Source of the DNA: Candidatus Omnitrophota bacterium
GTDB taxonomy: Bacteria > Omnitrophota > Koll11 > Aquiviventales > Aquiviventaceae
Direction: 5' to 3'
Length of the DNA: 7,682 nt
Assembly: GCA_023247285.1 (NCBI GenBank)
Contig: JAHFGU010000069.1
Coordinates: 1-7,682, forward strand
Shown: one piece after another, positions 1 through 6,306 of the stretch
Position numbering within the stretch: the stretch's first letter is position 1
Layout of the letters: every line of letters starts with the position of its first letter
Notes under the pieces: generated by a model
Told to the model about the DNA's origin: nothing
Seen by the model: only the letters and a program-made list of their open reading frames with translations
Databases searched by the model: none
Made by a program: the position numbers and the translations under genes

Positions 1-29
1 CAGGGTTCCGCCAGCCACCGCATGATCAT
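1..29 (-). CDS. Start of a further operon gene, cut by the window edge
   Basis: The stop codon of the upstream glycosyltransferase lies inside an ATGA overlap, so a minus-strand reading frame can start at 29 (a second ATG is at 23). Only nine codons are visible (M-I-M-R-W-L-A-E-P) before the window ends. The 4-nt overlap is typical of translational coupling and suggests that the operon continues to the left. Nothing can be said about the product. Confidence 0.45.
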
Positions 30-982
30 CCCCGCTCCTCTTGCACCACGTAGTCTTTCTGGTCGCGGGCATGCGTGAAGATCAGCAGCTCGCCCAGCAG
101 CCCGATGGAGGCGATCTGGATGCCCACCACGATCAGCAGCACCGACAGGAGCAGCATCGGCCGGTGGCCGACCGCCATCCCGAGCGCCAGTTTCGTATAG
201 GCCAGATGCCCCGCGATCACAAGCCCGATCGAGAAGCTGGCGAGCCCCAGCAACCCGAAGAAGTGCAGCGGCCGCTTCACGAACCGGGTGAGAAACAGCA
301 GCGTGAAGAGATCCAGCAAACGGCTGAGATAGGATGCCAAATCGAACGCCCCGACTTCCCGCTTGCCGGCCTGCTGCGGCACCTTCACTTCGCACCAGGT
401 GTAGCCGCGCCGGGCCGCGAAGACGGGCAGGAAGCGGTAGAGGTCGCCGTAGAGCGGAACGTCCTGGAGCACCTCGCGCCGCATCGCGCGCACCCGGCAG
501 TTCAAATCATGCACCTCAAGCTTGGCCACGCGGCTCGCCAGCGCATTGAAGGCCGCCGAGGCCAGCGCGCTCAGCCCGCTCTCGCTCCGGGGATGACGCC
601 AGGCGCAGACCAGGTCCACCCCGTCCGACAGGGGGGCCAGGATCTTCGGCAGCTCAGCTAGCGAGACATGCAGGTAGGGATCCAGCGTAACGAGCACGTC
701 GCCCCGGGCCGCCTGGGCGCCGAGGGCCAGCGCGGTCGATTCGCCCATCCGCCGCTGCAGCCGGATCACGCGGACCTCGGGAAACCGCTCGCCCACCATC
801 CGCAGGATCTGCCGCGTCTTCGGCTCGGTCGCGTCGTCCACGAAGATCACTTCGTACGCCTTCTTCATCGGCCCCAAGACGCGGCGCAGCTCTTCACAGA
901 TCTCCCCTAAGTCCTCGTAGCGCGGCCCCAGCGGGATGAGGACGGACACCGCCGGCACAGAACGGAGGACGCCGCCTGCCAT
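26..982 (-). CDS. Divergent GT2 family membrane glycosyltransferase (DPM1/GtrB-like)
   Basis: A 318-aa protein of the glycosyltransferase 2 type that moves sugars to or from polyprenyl phosphate at the inner membrane. Visible parts: the N-terminal strand VSVLIPLG (12-19), the nucleotide-binding VIFVDD (45-50), VTLDPYLHVS (98-107) where this family normally has the metal-binding DGD/DxD, an HDLNC segment (158-162) matching HDYGC of the intact neighbour, and two hydrophobic C-terminal stretches at about 227-262 and 276-302. The start at 982 is preceded by GAGGG at good spacing; an in-frame ATG at 1021 would add 13 residues and lies only 13 bp after the radical SAM stop, but has a weak ribosome site. 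It is last but one in the visible operon. The altered DxD region means donor binding, or even catalysis, may differ; the acceptor is unknown. Confidence 0.85.
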   Translation of the reverse strand: MAGGVLRSVPAVSVLIPLGPRYEDLGEICEELRRVLGPMKKAYEVIFVDDATEPKTRQILRMVGERFPEVRVIRLQRRMGESTALALGAQAARGDVLVTLDPYLHVSLAELPKILAPLSDGVDLVCAWRHPRSESGLSALASAAFNALASRVAKLEVHDLNCRVRAMRREVLQDVPLYGDLYRFLPVFAARRGYTWCEVKVPQQAGKREVGAFDLASYLSRLLDLFTLLFLTRFVKRPLHFFGLLGLASFSIGLVIAGHLAYTKLALGMAVGHRPMLLLSVLLIVVGIQIASIGLLGELLIFTHARDQKDYVVQEERG

Positions 983-1034
983 ATCGCCCTCTTGCCTCGC
1001 CAGATGCGCCGTTGGCTCCATCGGGTGTCTCAAT

Positions 1035-2204
1035 TCAAGGTTGCGAAGCTGCTGCACGGGGCTGCATCCGATCCGCCAGCCGCTGATAGCCGCGCTTCGC
1101 CAGGAAACCCAAGAAGGGGAAGACCGTTTTGCGCAGGCCGACGCCGACGAAGCAGGAGATCTGGCAGCCGGGGCACGTCTCCTGCCGCACGCGGCGCCGG
1201 TAGGCCAGGTTCTCCCGGTCGTGATAGATGCGGGACGGCGCGCGCTGGTGCACGTTGCCCACGGTGCGGCTGTTCGTGCAGTAGTGGAAGTCGCCGGAGG
1301 CGTCGAGCACGATCCCCTGATCTTGGAAAGGACACGGGATGGCGCGCTTGGCCCCCCCCAGCATCTCCAGCGCCTTCTCATAGTAGAAGGGCATCTCGCT
1401 CAACAGCGGGCTCTCCTTGATCCGCTGCCGGAGAAAGGCCTCGAGGAACGCCTTGTCCTCCGCGGTCAGGGTGATGTTGTCCGCCAGGCTCAGGTTGTTG
1501 AAATACGACTCCGAGAACGTCGCCACGAAAAAGTTCATGCCCAACTCCAGCCGCTTGCTCACACCCACCAGGTTGTGGACGTCGCGCACGTTCATGGCGC
1601 TGATGGTTGGGTTTACGCTGAGCTGGAACTCGATCTCCCGGTTCAACTGCTTGAGGGCGTGCAAGGTATTGAGCACTTTCTGGTAGCCGCCGGGCACGCC
1701 CCGGACGCGGTCGTACACCTCGCCCACCCCGTCCAGCGAGATGCCGATAGAGCACACCACGTGGCGCGCCAAGCACGCTTTGGCGATCGCCGAGAAATGC
1801 TTGACCGACAGCTCCATCGAAATTCCCGTGGTCGGGATGGAAATCTTGCGCAGCCTCGGCATGTGCTTCAGCATCAGCCCCACGACCTCGGGGAGGTCCT
1901 TCCGCAGCGTCGGCTCCCCGCCGGCGAGAATGATGTACTCGATGCCGCGGAAGACGGGGTCGGCGAACACCTCGTCCAGCTTCTTGAGGCCAAGCTGGGT
2001 CTTGTCCTCCGTCTTCCAGATGTTGCACATGTTGCACTTGGCATTGCAGGCCGCGTTCACGTTGAGCTGCAGGACCGTCGGCCGGAGGGTCTTGAAGTGC
2101 GTCACGACGTTGTTCGTGACGCACTCGCCGGCGACCGCCGCCAGCTCGGTGACGAGGCTCCGCCGCGTCGCCAACCGCTGCTTCAACTGCCTCACCTGCA
2201 ACAT
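1035..2204 (-). CDS. Radical SAM protein with SPASM-like C-terminal cysteine region
   Basis: A 389-aa enzyme predicted to cleave S-adenosylmethionine by a [4Fe-4S] cluster. The cluster motif CxxxCxxC is at residues 53-60 (C53, C57, C60), and AGGEPT (94-99) is the SAM-binding GGE motif. The C-terminal third has C291, C309 and the group C344, C347, C351, which look like ligands of an auxiliary cluster as in SPASM/twitch proteins. The start at 2204 has AGGAG five bases upstream; a TTG start at 2249 would overlap the preceding glycosyltransferase and is less likely. The gene lies 25 bp after one GT2 gene and just before another, so it may modify a lipid-linked sugar or a surface polymer. The substrate cannot be read from sequence. 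Not clearly HpnH or any named family. Confidence 0.88.
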   Translation of the reverse strand: MLQVRQLKQRLATRRSLVTELAAVAGECVTNNVVTHFKTLRPTVLQLNVNAACNAKCNMCNIWKTEDKTQLGLKKLDEVFADPVFRGIEYIILAGGEPTLRKDLPEVVGLMLKHMPRLRKISIPTTGISMELSVKHFSAIAKACLARHVVCSIGISLDGVGEVYDRVRGVPGGYQKVLNTLHALKQLNREIEFQLSVNPTISAMNVRDVHNLVGVSKRLELGMNFFVATFSESYFNNLSLADNITLTAEDKAFLEAFLRQRIKESPLLSEMPFYYEKALEMLGGAKRAIPCPFQDQGIVLDASGDFHYCTNSRTVGNVHQRAPSRIYHDRENLAYRRRVRQETCPGCQISCFVGVGLRKTVFPFLGFLAKRGYQRLADRMQPRAAASQP

Positions 2205-2229
2205 GGCCGCTCCTGTTGTTGTGTTGCCG

Positions 2230-3162
2230 TCAGCGCTCAACGGCCGCAATCAAGTCGCTGGGTCTGGCATGCGCCGTGGCCAGCCACAGCTCCGCCAGCA
2301 GCCCGATAACCAGCAGGTGCCCCGCCAGCCAGGCGCTGAGCGCCGAGACCGCGGGCAGAATCTGCGGGATCTGGTCATAGGGCCCCACATACCACTCCCA
2401 TGACCTGGCCATGCATACGACGGCAATGCCCAGCGACACCAGGGCCAGCGCCCCGAACAGCCGCAGCGGCTTGGTCGCGAACTTGAGCAGCAGCGCCACG
2501 GTGATCATGTCCAGCGCCACGCGCCAGGTCCGCGAGAGCGTGTACTTCGTCTTGCCGAACCGCCGCGGATGGTGCGCGACTGTGATCTCGGCGATCAGGG
2601 CGCCTGTGAGCGTCGAGAGCGCCGGGATGAACCGGTGGAACTGCGCGTAGAGCGGGGTCCGCTTGATGGACGCGGTGCGATAGGCTTTGAGCGAGCAGCC
2701 GTAGTCATGCAGCCGCACGCCGGTGATCCAACCAATGAGCCGGTTCGCCGCCATGGACGGAACCTTGCGCGTCCAGAGCTTATCCTGCCGCTGGTGCCGC
2801 CACCCGCAGACCACGTCGTACCCCTCCTCCAGCTTCGCCAGCAACCGGGGGATGTCCGCCGGATCGTTCTGGAGATCGCCGTCCATCGTCACGATGATGT
2901 CGCCCCGCGCGGCGTCAATGCCGCAGGCCATCGCCGCGGTCTGCCCGAAGTTCCGCTTAAGCCGGATCGCCCGCACCCGCGGATCGCCCGCCCGCAGCGC
3001 ACACAGCGCCTCCCACGTCCCGTCCCGGCTGCCGTCATCCACGAAGATGAATTCCCGCATCTCCGGCGAGGCCTGAGCGACATCCGCCAGCGCCTCGTGG
3101 AGCCTCGGCACGCTCTCCGCTTCATTGCATACCGGAATGACGACCGACAGCGCGCGCGTCAT
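2230..3162 (-). CDS. GT2 polyprenyl-phosphate glycosyltransferase (intact parent of the repeated fragments)
   Basis: A 310-aa protein, a usual length for ArnC/GtrB/DPM1-like enzymes that transfer a sugar from a nucleotide donor to undecaprenyl phosphate on the cytoplasmic face of the membrane. Motifs: SVVIPV (6-11), FVDDGSRDGT (40-49), LKRNFGQTAAMACGI (68-82), the DGD metal site in VTMDGDLQNDP (91-101), HDYGCSLKAYR (152-162), and two membrane segments at about 234-256 and 268-295. The start at 3162 has GAGGAG upstream on the minus strand and sits just before SVVIPV; longer in-frame extensions run back through the divergent promoter and are not credible. Its first 48-82 codons recur four more times to the right, each time without the rest of the gene. 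The exact sugar is unknown; no minus-strand promoter is obvious. Confidence 0.9.
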   Translation of the reverse strand: MTRALSVVIPVCNEAESVPRLHEALADVAQASPEMREFIFVDDGSRDGTWEALCALRAGDPRVRAIRLKRNFGQTAAMACGIDAARGDIIVTMDGDLQNDPADIPRLLAKLEEGYDVVCGWRHQRQDKLWTRKVPSMAANRLIGWITGVRLHDYGCSLKAYRTASIKRTPLYAQFHRFIPALSTLTGALIAEITVAHHPRRFGKTKYTLSRTWRVALDMITVALLLKFATKPLRLFGALALVSLGIAVVCMARSWEWYVGPYDQIPQILPAVSALSAWLAGHLLVIGLLAELWLATAHARPSDLIAAVER

Positions 3163-3190
3163 CGGGCTCCTCGTCGGCCGCACCCGGCCT

Positions 3191-3235
3191 GCAGGTTTGA
3201 CGCTCCCCGACGCAAATGGTAGACTGAGGTTGATG
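3191..3235 (+). repeat. 45-nt promoter-plus-ATG block, copy 1
   Basis: Identical at 44 of 45 positions to the block in unit 2 and at 36 of 45 to that in unit 3, by eye. It runs from GCAGG upstream of the -35 box to an ATG. Sequence after the ATG is unrelated among the three units. Confidence 0.85.
3197..3225 (+). promoter_or_regulatory. Divergent promoter of unit 1
   Basis: TTGACG (3197-3202) and TAGACT (3220-3225) are separated by exactly 17 bp. It reads away from the intact glycosyltransferase into the 75-aa gene. A pair of CGGCCG-like hexamers (3175-3180 and 3185-3190) lies just upstream of the -35 box and could be an operator. Expected transcription start is near 3232, beside the ATG at 3233. 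Confidence 0.75.
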
Positions 3236-3262
3236 CAAGCCGTGAAGAGGACCACGCCATGA
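3233..3262 (+). CDS. Possible nine-residue leader peptide of unit 1
   Basis: The ATG that ends the shared promoter block opens a tiny frame, MQAVKRTTP, whose TGA overlaps the ATG of the 75-aa gene in an ATGA arrangement. In units 2 and 3 the equivalent ATG starts the real first gene. It may be a coupling leader or only a relic start codon left when the cargo changed. Confidence 0.3.
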   Translation: MQAVKRTTP

Positions 3263-3486
3263 CGGAAGTCACAGTGAAAGCCGATGGCCAAGTGATCGTC
3301 CGGCGCTCCCCATTTCGACCCTCGGACCGGCTCGCCGTGTTCTCCTCGGCCGATACGCTCGTCGTGAAACGCCTCCGCCCTCCTGCGAAGCTCTCCGATA
3401 TCGCCCTGCGAGTTCCTGGCCGGGCGATGCCGCTGCGTGCGATCGTCAGGAACATCCACCGGTCTCGGCGTGAACTGACCCGCTGA
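3259..3486 (+). CDS. Small uncharacterised protein, first gene of unit 1
   Basis: A 75-aa protein not assigned to a named family. Its N-terminal half is strand-like (TEVTVKADGQVIV, residues 2-14), and the C-terminal half has KRLRPPAKLSDIAL (38-50) followed by a basic helix, MPLRAIVRNIHRSRRELTR (57-75). This resembles small antitoxin-like proteins with a strand-rich start and a helical tail, but that is inference. GAGG lies about eight bases before the ATG. Its TGA overlaps a possible ATG of the next gene by one base (TGATG), so the two are probably co-translated. Context (TA modules in the neighbouring slots, promoter shared with a VapC unit) suggests a regulatory or antitoxin-like part of a three-gene module. 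Confidence 0.75.
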   Translation: MTEVTVKADGQVIVRRSPFRPSDRLAVFSSADTLVVKRLRPPAKLSDIALRVPGRAMPLRAIVRNIHRSRRELTR

Positions 3487-3503
3487 TGCGGGAGGATGAA
3501 GGG

Positions 3504-3719
3504 ATGAAGCATCTGGTGTCGATCAAAGCGATCTCCTACGCGAAACTCCAGCGCCGCTACGGAGGAAAGTTCATCGCCCGCCAAGATGGCAAGGTGCTGG
3601 CGAGCGGCGCCACGTACCGAGAGCTGTTGCGGGCCATCCGGAAGCATCAGCTCAACCGTCAAGCGCTGATCATCGGCTACGTGTCGCCGAAGGACGCTGT
3701 CTGCATTTATGCCGATTGA
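3504..3719 (+). CDS. DUF5678-like small protein
   Basis: A 71-aa protein with the YGGKFIARQDGKVLASG core (19-35), a helix with RELLRAIRKHQ, and a closing strand ALIIGYVSPKDAVCIYAD. This pattern (YxGK-hydrophobic-DGKV-hydrophobic-A, then a strand with P-x-D) is what I know from DUF5678, a domain often encoded beside retropepsin-like genes. GGAGG lies eight bases before the ATG at 3504; an ATG at 3486 would add six residues and overlap the previous stop. The end overlaps the next gene by 11 nt. Function is unknown; it may be the partner or inhibitor of the neighbouring protease-like protein, as an antitoxin would be. Confidence 0.78.
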   Translation: MKHLVSIKAISYAKLQRRYGGKFIARQDGKVLASGATYRELLRAIRKHQLNRQALIIGYVSPKDAVCIYAD

Positions 3720-4122
3720 GTTCCCCGTCGGCACCAAAGTTATTTCTCTCGGCCGAGTCGCCAATCCGGTGGTGCCCCTGCTCCTCTTGACGCGCCGCAG
3801 CGGGTATGTCCCATTTGATTTCCTGATCGACACCGGCGCGGATTGTTCGATGATCCCCGCCGCCGTTGCTGAAGCGGAGCTCGGGGTGAATCTTGCACGG
3901 CGCCCCCAAGATGTCTTCTTCGGCATCGAGGGCAGCGGTGTCCGCGTATACCGGGGATGGCTCTCGCTCAAAATCGGTTCCCAGCCGTTGTGTGTGCGTT
4001 GTGTGTTTTCGCCCCATGAGCAGAGTCCATTGATCCTCGGTCGCATGGACGTGTTCCGCCGCTTTACGATCACGTTCGATAACCGCCGCCACGTCATCCG
4101 CTTTACCAAGATCCCTTCCTAA
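3709..4122 (+). CDS. Retropepsin-like aspartyl protease domain protein
   Basis: A 137-aa single-domain protein. The active-site loop FLIDTGADCSMIP (38-50) has the DTGA motif with catalytic candidate D41, and near the end LILGRMDVFRRFTITFD gives the usual LGR/hydrophobic strand of retropepsin folds, which work as dimers. No signal peptide or membrane segment is seen. It overlaps the DUF5678-like gene by 11 nt; the same gene order with a 13-nt overlap occurs again in unit 4. The stop is 28 nt from a truncated glycosyltransferase fragment, with no obvious terminator. The target is unknown; a toxin-like role is inference from its place in the array. Confidence 0.82.
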   Translation: MPIEFPVGTKVISLGRVANPVVPLLLLTRRSGYVPFDFLIDTGADCSMIPAAVAEAELGVNLARRPQDVFFGIEGSGVRVYRGWLSLKIGSQPLCVRCVFSPHEQSPLILGRMDVFRRFTITFDNRRHVIRFTKIPS

Positions 4123-4150
4123 CACCTAGCACGCGGCAGCCGAGTTCCTC

Positions 4151-4294
4151 CGTCTGCCAAAAGTTGCGCTTGAGGCTGAACTCCCAGCCGCCCGGCGCAG
4201 CGTCCGCCATCCTCGCTAGCGCCTCGTGGAGCCTCGGCACGCTCTCCGCTTCGTTGAAGACCGGGACGACGACGGAGCGGTCAGGGCGCGCCAT
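4151..4294 (-). pseudogene. GT2 5'-end fragment, unit 2, with internal deletion
   Basis: From the ATG at 4294 it encodes MARPDRSVVVPVFNEAESVP and onward to WEF, then jumps directly to SLKRNFWQT. Compared with the intact gene, about 28 codons including the VDDGS motif are missing, in frame. Similarity ends after QT (codon 75 of the intact gene). It lacks all catalytic parts and cannot be an enzyme. Confidence 0.88.
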
Positions 4295-4322
4295 CAGATT
4301 CCTCGACGGCCGCGAGCGGCCG

Positions 4323-4367
4323 GCAGGTTTGACGCTCCCCGACGCAAATGGTAGACTGAGGTCGATG
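4323..4367 (+). repeat. 45-nt promoter-plus-ATG block, copy 2
   Basis: One mismatch to copy 1 at 3191-3235 (T to C three bases before the ATG). Here the terminal ATG is the start codon of the antitoxin candidate. Confidence 0.85.
4329..4357 (+). promoter_or_regulatory. Divergent promoter of unit 2
   Basis: TTGACG (4329-4334) and TAGACT (4352-4357) with a 17-bp spacer. The ATG follows seven bases after the -10 box, so the transcript is probably leaderless or nearly so. A perfect pair of CGGCCG hexamers with a 4-bp gap (4307-4322) lies six bases before the -35 box. Confidence 0.78.
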
Positions 4368-4595
4368 AAAATCGCCACGATCACAGACCAGATTGAACGG
4401 CTGGAGGACCAGTTGCAGGCGATCAAGTGGGTCGTGCGACTGCCCCAGCCCAGGGCGCGCGCTCGACGCCGTGTCGCACGCAGCATTGTGGATCAAACCG
4501 CCGGTTTGCTGCGTGGGCGCGTGCCTGACGGCCTCACCTACCAGCGCCGCCTGCGACGCGAATGGGAGCGACGGCTCAAACGCGAGCACGCGTAG
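4365..4595 (+). CDS. Small basic antitoxin candidate paired with VapC
   Basis: A 76-aa protein with a coiled-coil-like start (ITDQIERLEDQLQAIKWVV, 6-24), an Arg-rich middle (RARARRRVARS, 30-40) and a basic helical C-terminus (YQRRLRREWERRLKREHA). I see no standard VapB DNA-binding fold (no clear AbrB, RHH or Phd pattern). The stop TAG is followed at once by the GTG of the PIN toxin, so they are coupled. The start is the ATG at the end of the shared promoter block; GAGG is three bases before it but would be upstream of the predicted transcript start. Role as antitoxin is inferred from position. Confidence 0.75.
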   Translation: MKIATITDQIERLEDQLQAIKWVVRLPQPRARARRRVARSIVDQTAGLLRGRVPDGLTYQRRLRREWERRLKREHA

Positions 4596-4973
4596 GTGGC
4601 CAAGTACCTCGTTGACACCAATATCCTGATCGACCACCTGAGGGGCGAGGCGGCAGCGAGCCGGTTCTTGCGCGACGTAGAAAGCGGGCGCGTACGAGCC
4701 GCGATTTCGGTCATCACAGAATGCGAACTGCTGGCCGGCCCGGCGTTGACTCCACGAGATGAACGGAGAATTGCCAAGCTTCTGGAGCTGCTGCCGCGCG
4801 TGGCGACGACGTCCCACGTCGCTCAACTGGCCGGTCACCTTCGCCGGCGATACTCCATCACGATCGCTGACGCCTTGATTGCGGCAACCGCGCTCCGTGG
4901 CCGCGCCACGCTCCTGACCCGCAACCTCAAAGACTTCCAGCCCATCCGAGGCCTGCGTACCGAATCCCTGTAG
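4596..4973 (+). CDS. vapC: VapC-type PIN domain toxin
   Basis: A 125-aa PIN-domain ribonuclease, usual length for VapC toxins that cut tRNA or rRNA. Acidic residues expected in the metal site are present: D7 in LVDTNILIDHL, E42 in SVITECELLAG, D92 in ITIADALIAATA, and D113 in TRNLKDFQPI. It starts with GTG directly after the TAG of the previous gene, with no gap. It ends 27 nt before another glycosyltransferase fragment. Family assignment is firm; the RNA target is not visible. The partner protein is unusual for VapC, so the pair may be a less common subtype. Confidence 0.92.
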   Translation: MAKYLVDTNILIDHLRGEAAASRFLRDVESGRVRAAISVITECELLAGPALTPRDERRIAKLLELLPRVATTSHVAQLAGHLRRRYSITIADALIAATALRGRATLLTRNLKDFQPIRGLRTESL

Positions 4974-5000
4974 CGCCATTTGTTGCAGGCCGGCCTGCTC

Positions 5001-5240
5001 GGCCATCGCCGCGGTCTGCCCGAAGTTCCGCTTAAGCCGAATCACCCGCACGCGCGCATCCTGCGCCTGCAGCGCGCACAGCGCCTCCCACGTCCCGTCC
5101 CGGCTGCCGTCATCCACGAAGATAAACTCCCAGGCGCCGGGTGCGGCCCCGGCGACTCGCGCGAGCGCTTCATGGAGCCTCGGCGCGCTCTGGACTTCCT
5201 GGTAGACCGGAATGACGACGGAGCGGTCAGGGCGCGCCAT
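5001..5240 (-). pseudogene. GT2 5'-end fragment, unit 3
   Basis: Eighty codons from the ATG at 5240: MARPDRSVVIPVYQEVQSAP, then WEFIFVDDGSRDGTWEAL and RLKRNFGQTAAMA, colinear with the intact gene up to codon 79. It then runs into unrelated sequence, so the DGD site and membrane segments are absent. This is the longest fragment and has no internal deletion. It differs from unit 2 at VYQEVQS against VFNEAES, which suggests a different GT2 paralogue as source. Confidence 0.9.
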
Positions 5241-5268
5241 CAGAGTCCTCGACGGCCGCGACCGGCCG

Positions 5269-5313
5269 GCAGGTTTGACGCACCCCGGCGCGCATGGTAG
5301 AGTGGAATGGATG
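5269..5313 (+). repeat. 45-nt promoter-plus-ATG block, copy 3
   Basis: About 36 of 45 positions match copy 1. The -35 box, 17-bp spacing and the final ATG are kept; most changes lie in the spacer and just before the ATG. Confidence 0.75.
5275..5303 (+). promoter_or_regulatory. Divergent promoter of unit 3
   Basis: TTGACG (5275-5280) and TAGAGT (5298-5303), 17-bp spacer. The gap from the -10 box to the ATG at 5311 is seven bases, the same as in unit 2, so a leaderless message is likely. Paired CGGCCG hexamers at 5253-5268 precede it. Confidence 0.75.
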
Positions 5314-5655
5314 AAATCTCGTCGCACCTCCATCAACCCGCGCACTCAGGAGATCCTGCGAAAGCTGCACCACGGCCTTCAGGAGCTGTATGGACCCCGC
5401 CTCCGAGGGCTGACCGTGTATGGATCGTACGCCAGAGCCGAAGAGACTCCGGGTTCTGATCTGGATGTGGCCCTGATCCTCGATGACTTTACCTTCGCCG
5501 GAGAGGAGGTGAGCGCCTTCTCCGAACTTGTGGCGCGGCTTTCTCTGAACCATCAGTGCGTCGTGAGTGTCGTCCCCATTCGAGAGCGGGATTGGCGTGA
5601 ACGGCAAACGCCGCTGGTGATGAACATCCGTCGAGAGGGCGTGGTTGTTGCCTAA
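5311..5655 (+). CDS. MNT-type minimal nucleotidyltransferase (antitoxin of a HEPN/MNT pair)
   Basis: A 114-aa protein with the nucleotidyltransferase signature GSYARAEETPGSDLDVALI (38-56): GS, ten residues, then DLD, giving the metal-binding aspartates D50 and D52. In studied HEPN/MNT systems the MNT protein neutralises the HEPN partner, in some cases by adding AMP. A following HEPN gene 15 nt downstream fits this. The start at 5311 is the ATG that ends the shared promoter block, with an ATGGATG doublet nearby. No other domain is seen. Assignment to the family is firm; antitoxin role is from known family behaviour. Confidence 0.9.
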   Translation: MKSRRTSINPRTQEILRKLHHGLQELYGPRLRGLTVYGSYARAEETPGSDLDVALILDDFTFAGEEVSAFSELVARLSLNHQCVVSVVPIRERDWRERQTPLVMNIRREGVVVA

Positions 5656-5670
5656 CGGAGCGGGGGTTCC

Positions 5671-6063
5671 GTGCCAGACGAGTGCGCCCGGATCCTGAAG
5701 CGCGCCGGCGAGAGCATCGAAGCGGCCCGCGTGTTGCATGAACGCGGGCTGTTTGGTTTTTCCGTCTCGAGAGCCTATTACGCCATGTTCTACGTCGCCG
5801 AGGCGCTGCTGTTGGCCAAGGGCCTGTCCTTCTCGAAGCACGGCGCCGTCATCGCCGCCTTCGGCGAGCACTTCACCAAATCCCGCCTCCTCGACACGCG
5901 GTTCCACCAGCACCTCATCGAAGCCTTCGACAAGCGGCAGATCGGCGACTACGCGCTCCAAGAGGAAATCGAACCTGACGACGCCAAACGTCAGATGGAG
6001 CGCGCGACCGCGTTCCTCCAAGCGGCCCGCGATTGGCTGGACCGCAACGCTTCGCATCCCTAG
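5671..6063 (+). CDS. HEPN domain protein (probable toxin of a HEPN/MNT pair)
   Basis: A 130-aa helical protein starting with GTG, with GGAG about ten bases upstream. SRAYYAMFYVAEALLLAKGLSFSKHGAVIAAFGEHF and the later DKRQIGDYAL are typical of the HEPN family (PF05168/COG1895 type) encoded beside MNT genes. HEPN toxins are usually RNases with an R-x4-6-H motif; I do not see a clear one here (the nearest is RFHQH, with three intervening residues), so activity may rest on other residues or be weak. It ends nine nt before a glycosyltransferase fragment. It could also be a regulatory nucleotide-binding HEPN protein. Confidence 0.88.
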   Translation: MPDECARILKRAGESIEAARVLHERGLFGFSVSRAYYAMFYVAEALLLAKGLSFSKHGAVIAAFGEHFTKSRLLDTRFHQHLIEAFDKRQIGDYALQEEIEPDDAKRQMERATAFLQAARDWLDRNASHP

Positions 6064-6072
6064 CGTCTCCCG

Positions 6073-6246
6073 CAGCGCCTCCCACGTCCCATCCCGGCTG
6101 CCGTCGTCCACAAAGATAAACTCCCAGGCGCCCGGCAGGTCGCCAGCGACCTTCGCCAGCGCCTCGTAGAGCTTCGGCACGCTCTCCGCTTCGTTGAAGA
6201 CCGGGATCACGACCGAGAGGCCTGGTAATTCCCCCGTCGTCGTCAT
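6073..6246 (-). pseudogene. GT2 5'-end fragment, unit 4
   Basis: Fifty-eight codons from the ATG at 6246: MTTTGELPGLSVVIPVFNEA, then WEFIFVDDGSRDGTWEAL, after which similarity to the intact gene stops. The first ten residues differ from units 1-3 and the flanking intergenic DNA is also different, so this fragment comes from another GT2 gene or an older event. Confidence 0.88.
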
Positions 6247-6255
6247 CAGCCTTCC

Positions 6256-6284
6256 TTGACAGGCCATGCGCCGCAGTCTATAGT
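6256..6284 (+). promoter_or_regulatory. Divergent promoter of unit 4
   Basis: TTGACA (6256-6261, consensus) and TATAGT (6279-6284), 17-bp spacer. Unlike units 1-3 it has a short leader with a strong ribosome site, GGAGGAAGGA (6288-6297), nine bases before the ATG at 6307. Sequence is otherwise unrelated to the 45-nt block. Confidence 0.82.
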
Positions 6285-6306
6285 TGCGGAGGAAGGAAAT
6301 TCGCAT

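Noticed and set aside
936..2309. Long plus-strand open frame (457 codons) opposite the radical SAM gene
   Set aside because: It is antisense to a protein with clear radical SAM motifs; its own translation is His/Arg/Gln-rich and shows no domain. GC-rich DNA gives such shadows.
3163..3459. N-terminal extension of the intact glycosyltransferase up to 3459
   Set aside because: It would run through the divergent promoter and the 75-aa gene; the ATG at 3162 has a good ribosome site and sits at the normal family start.
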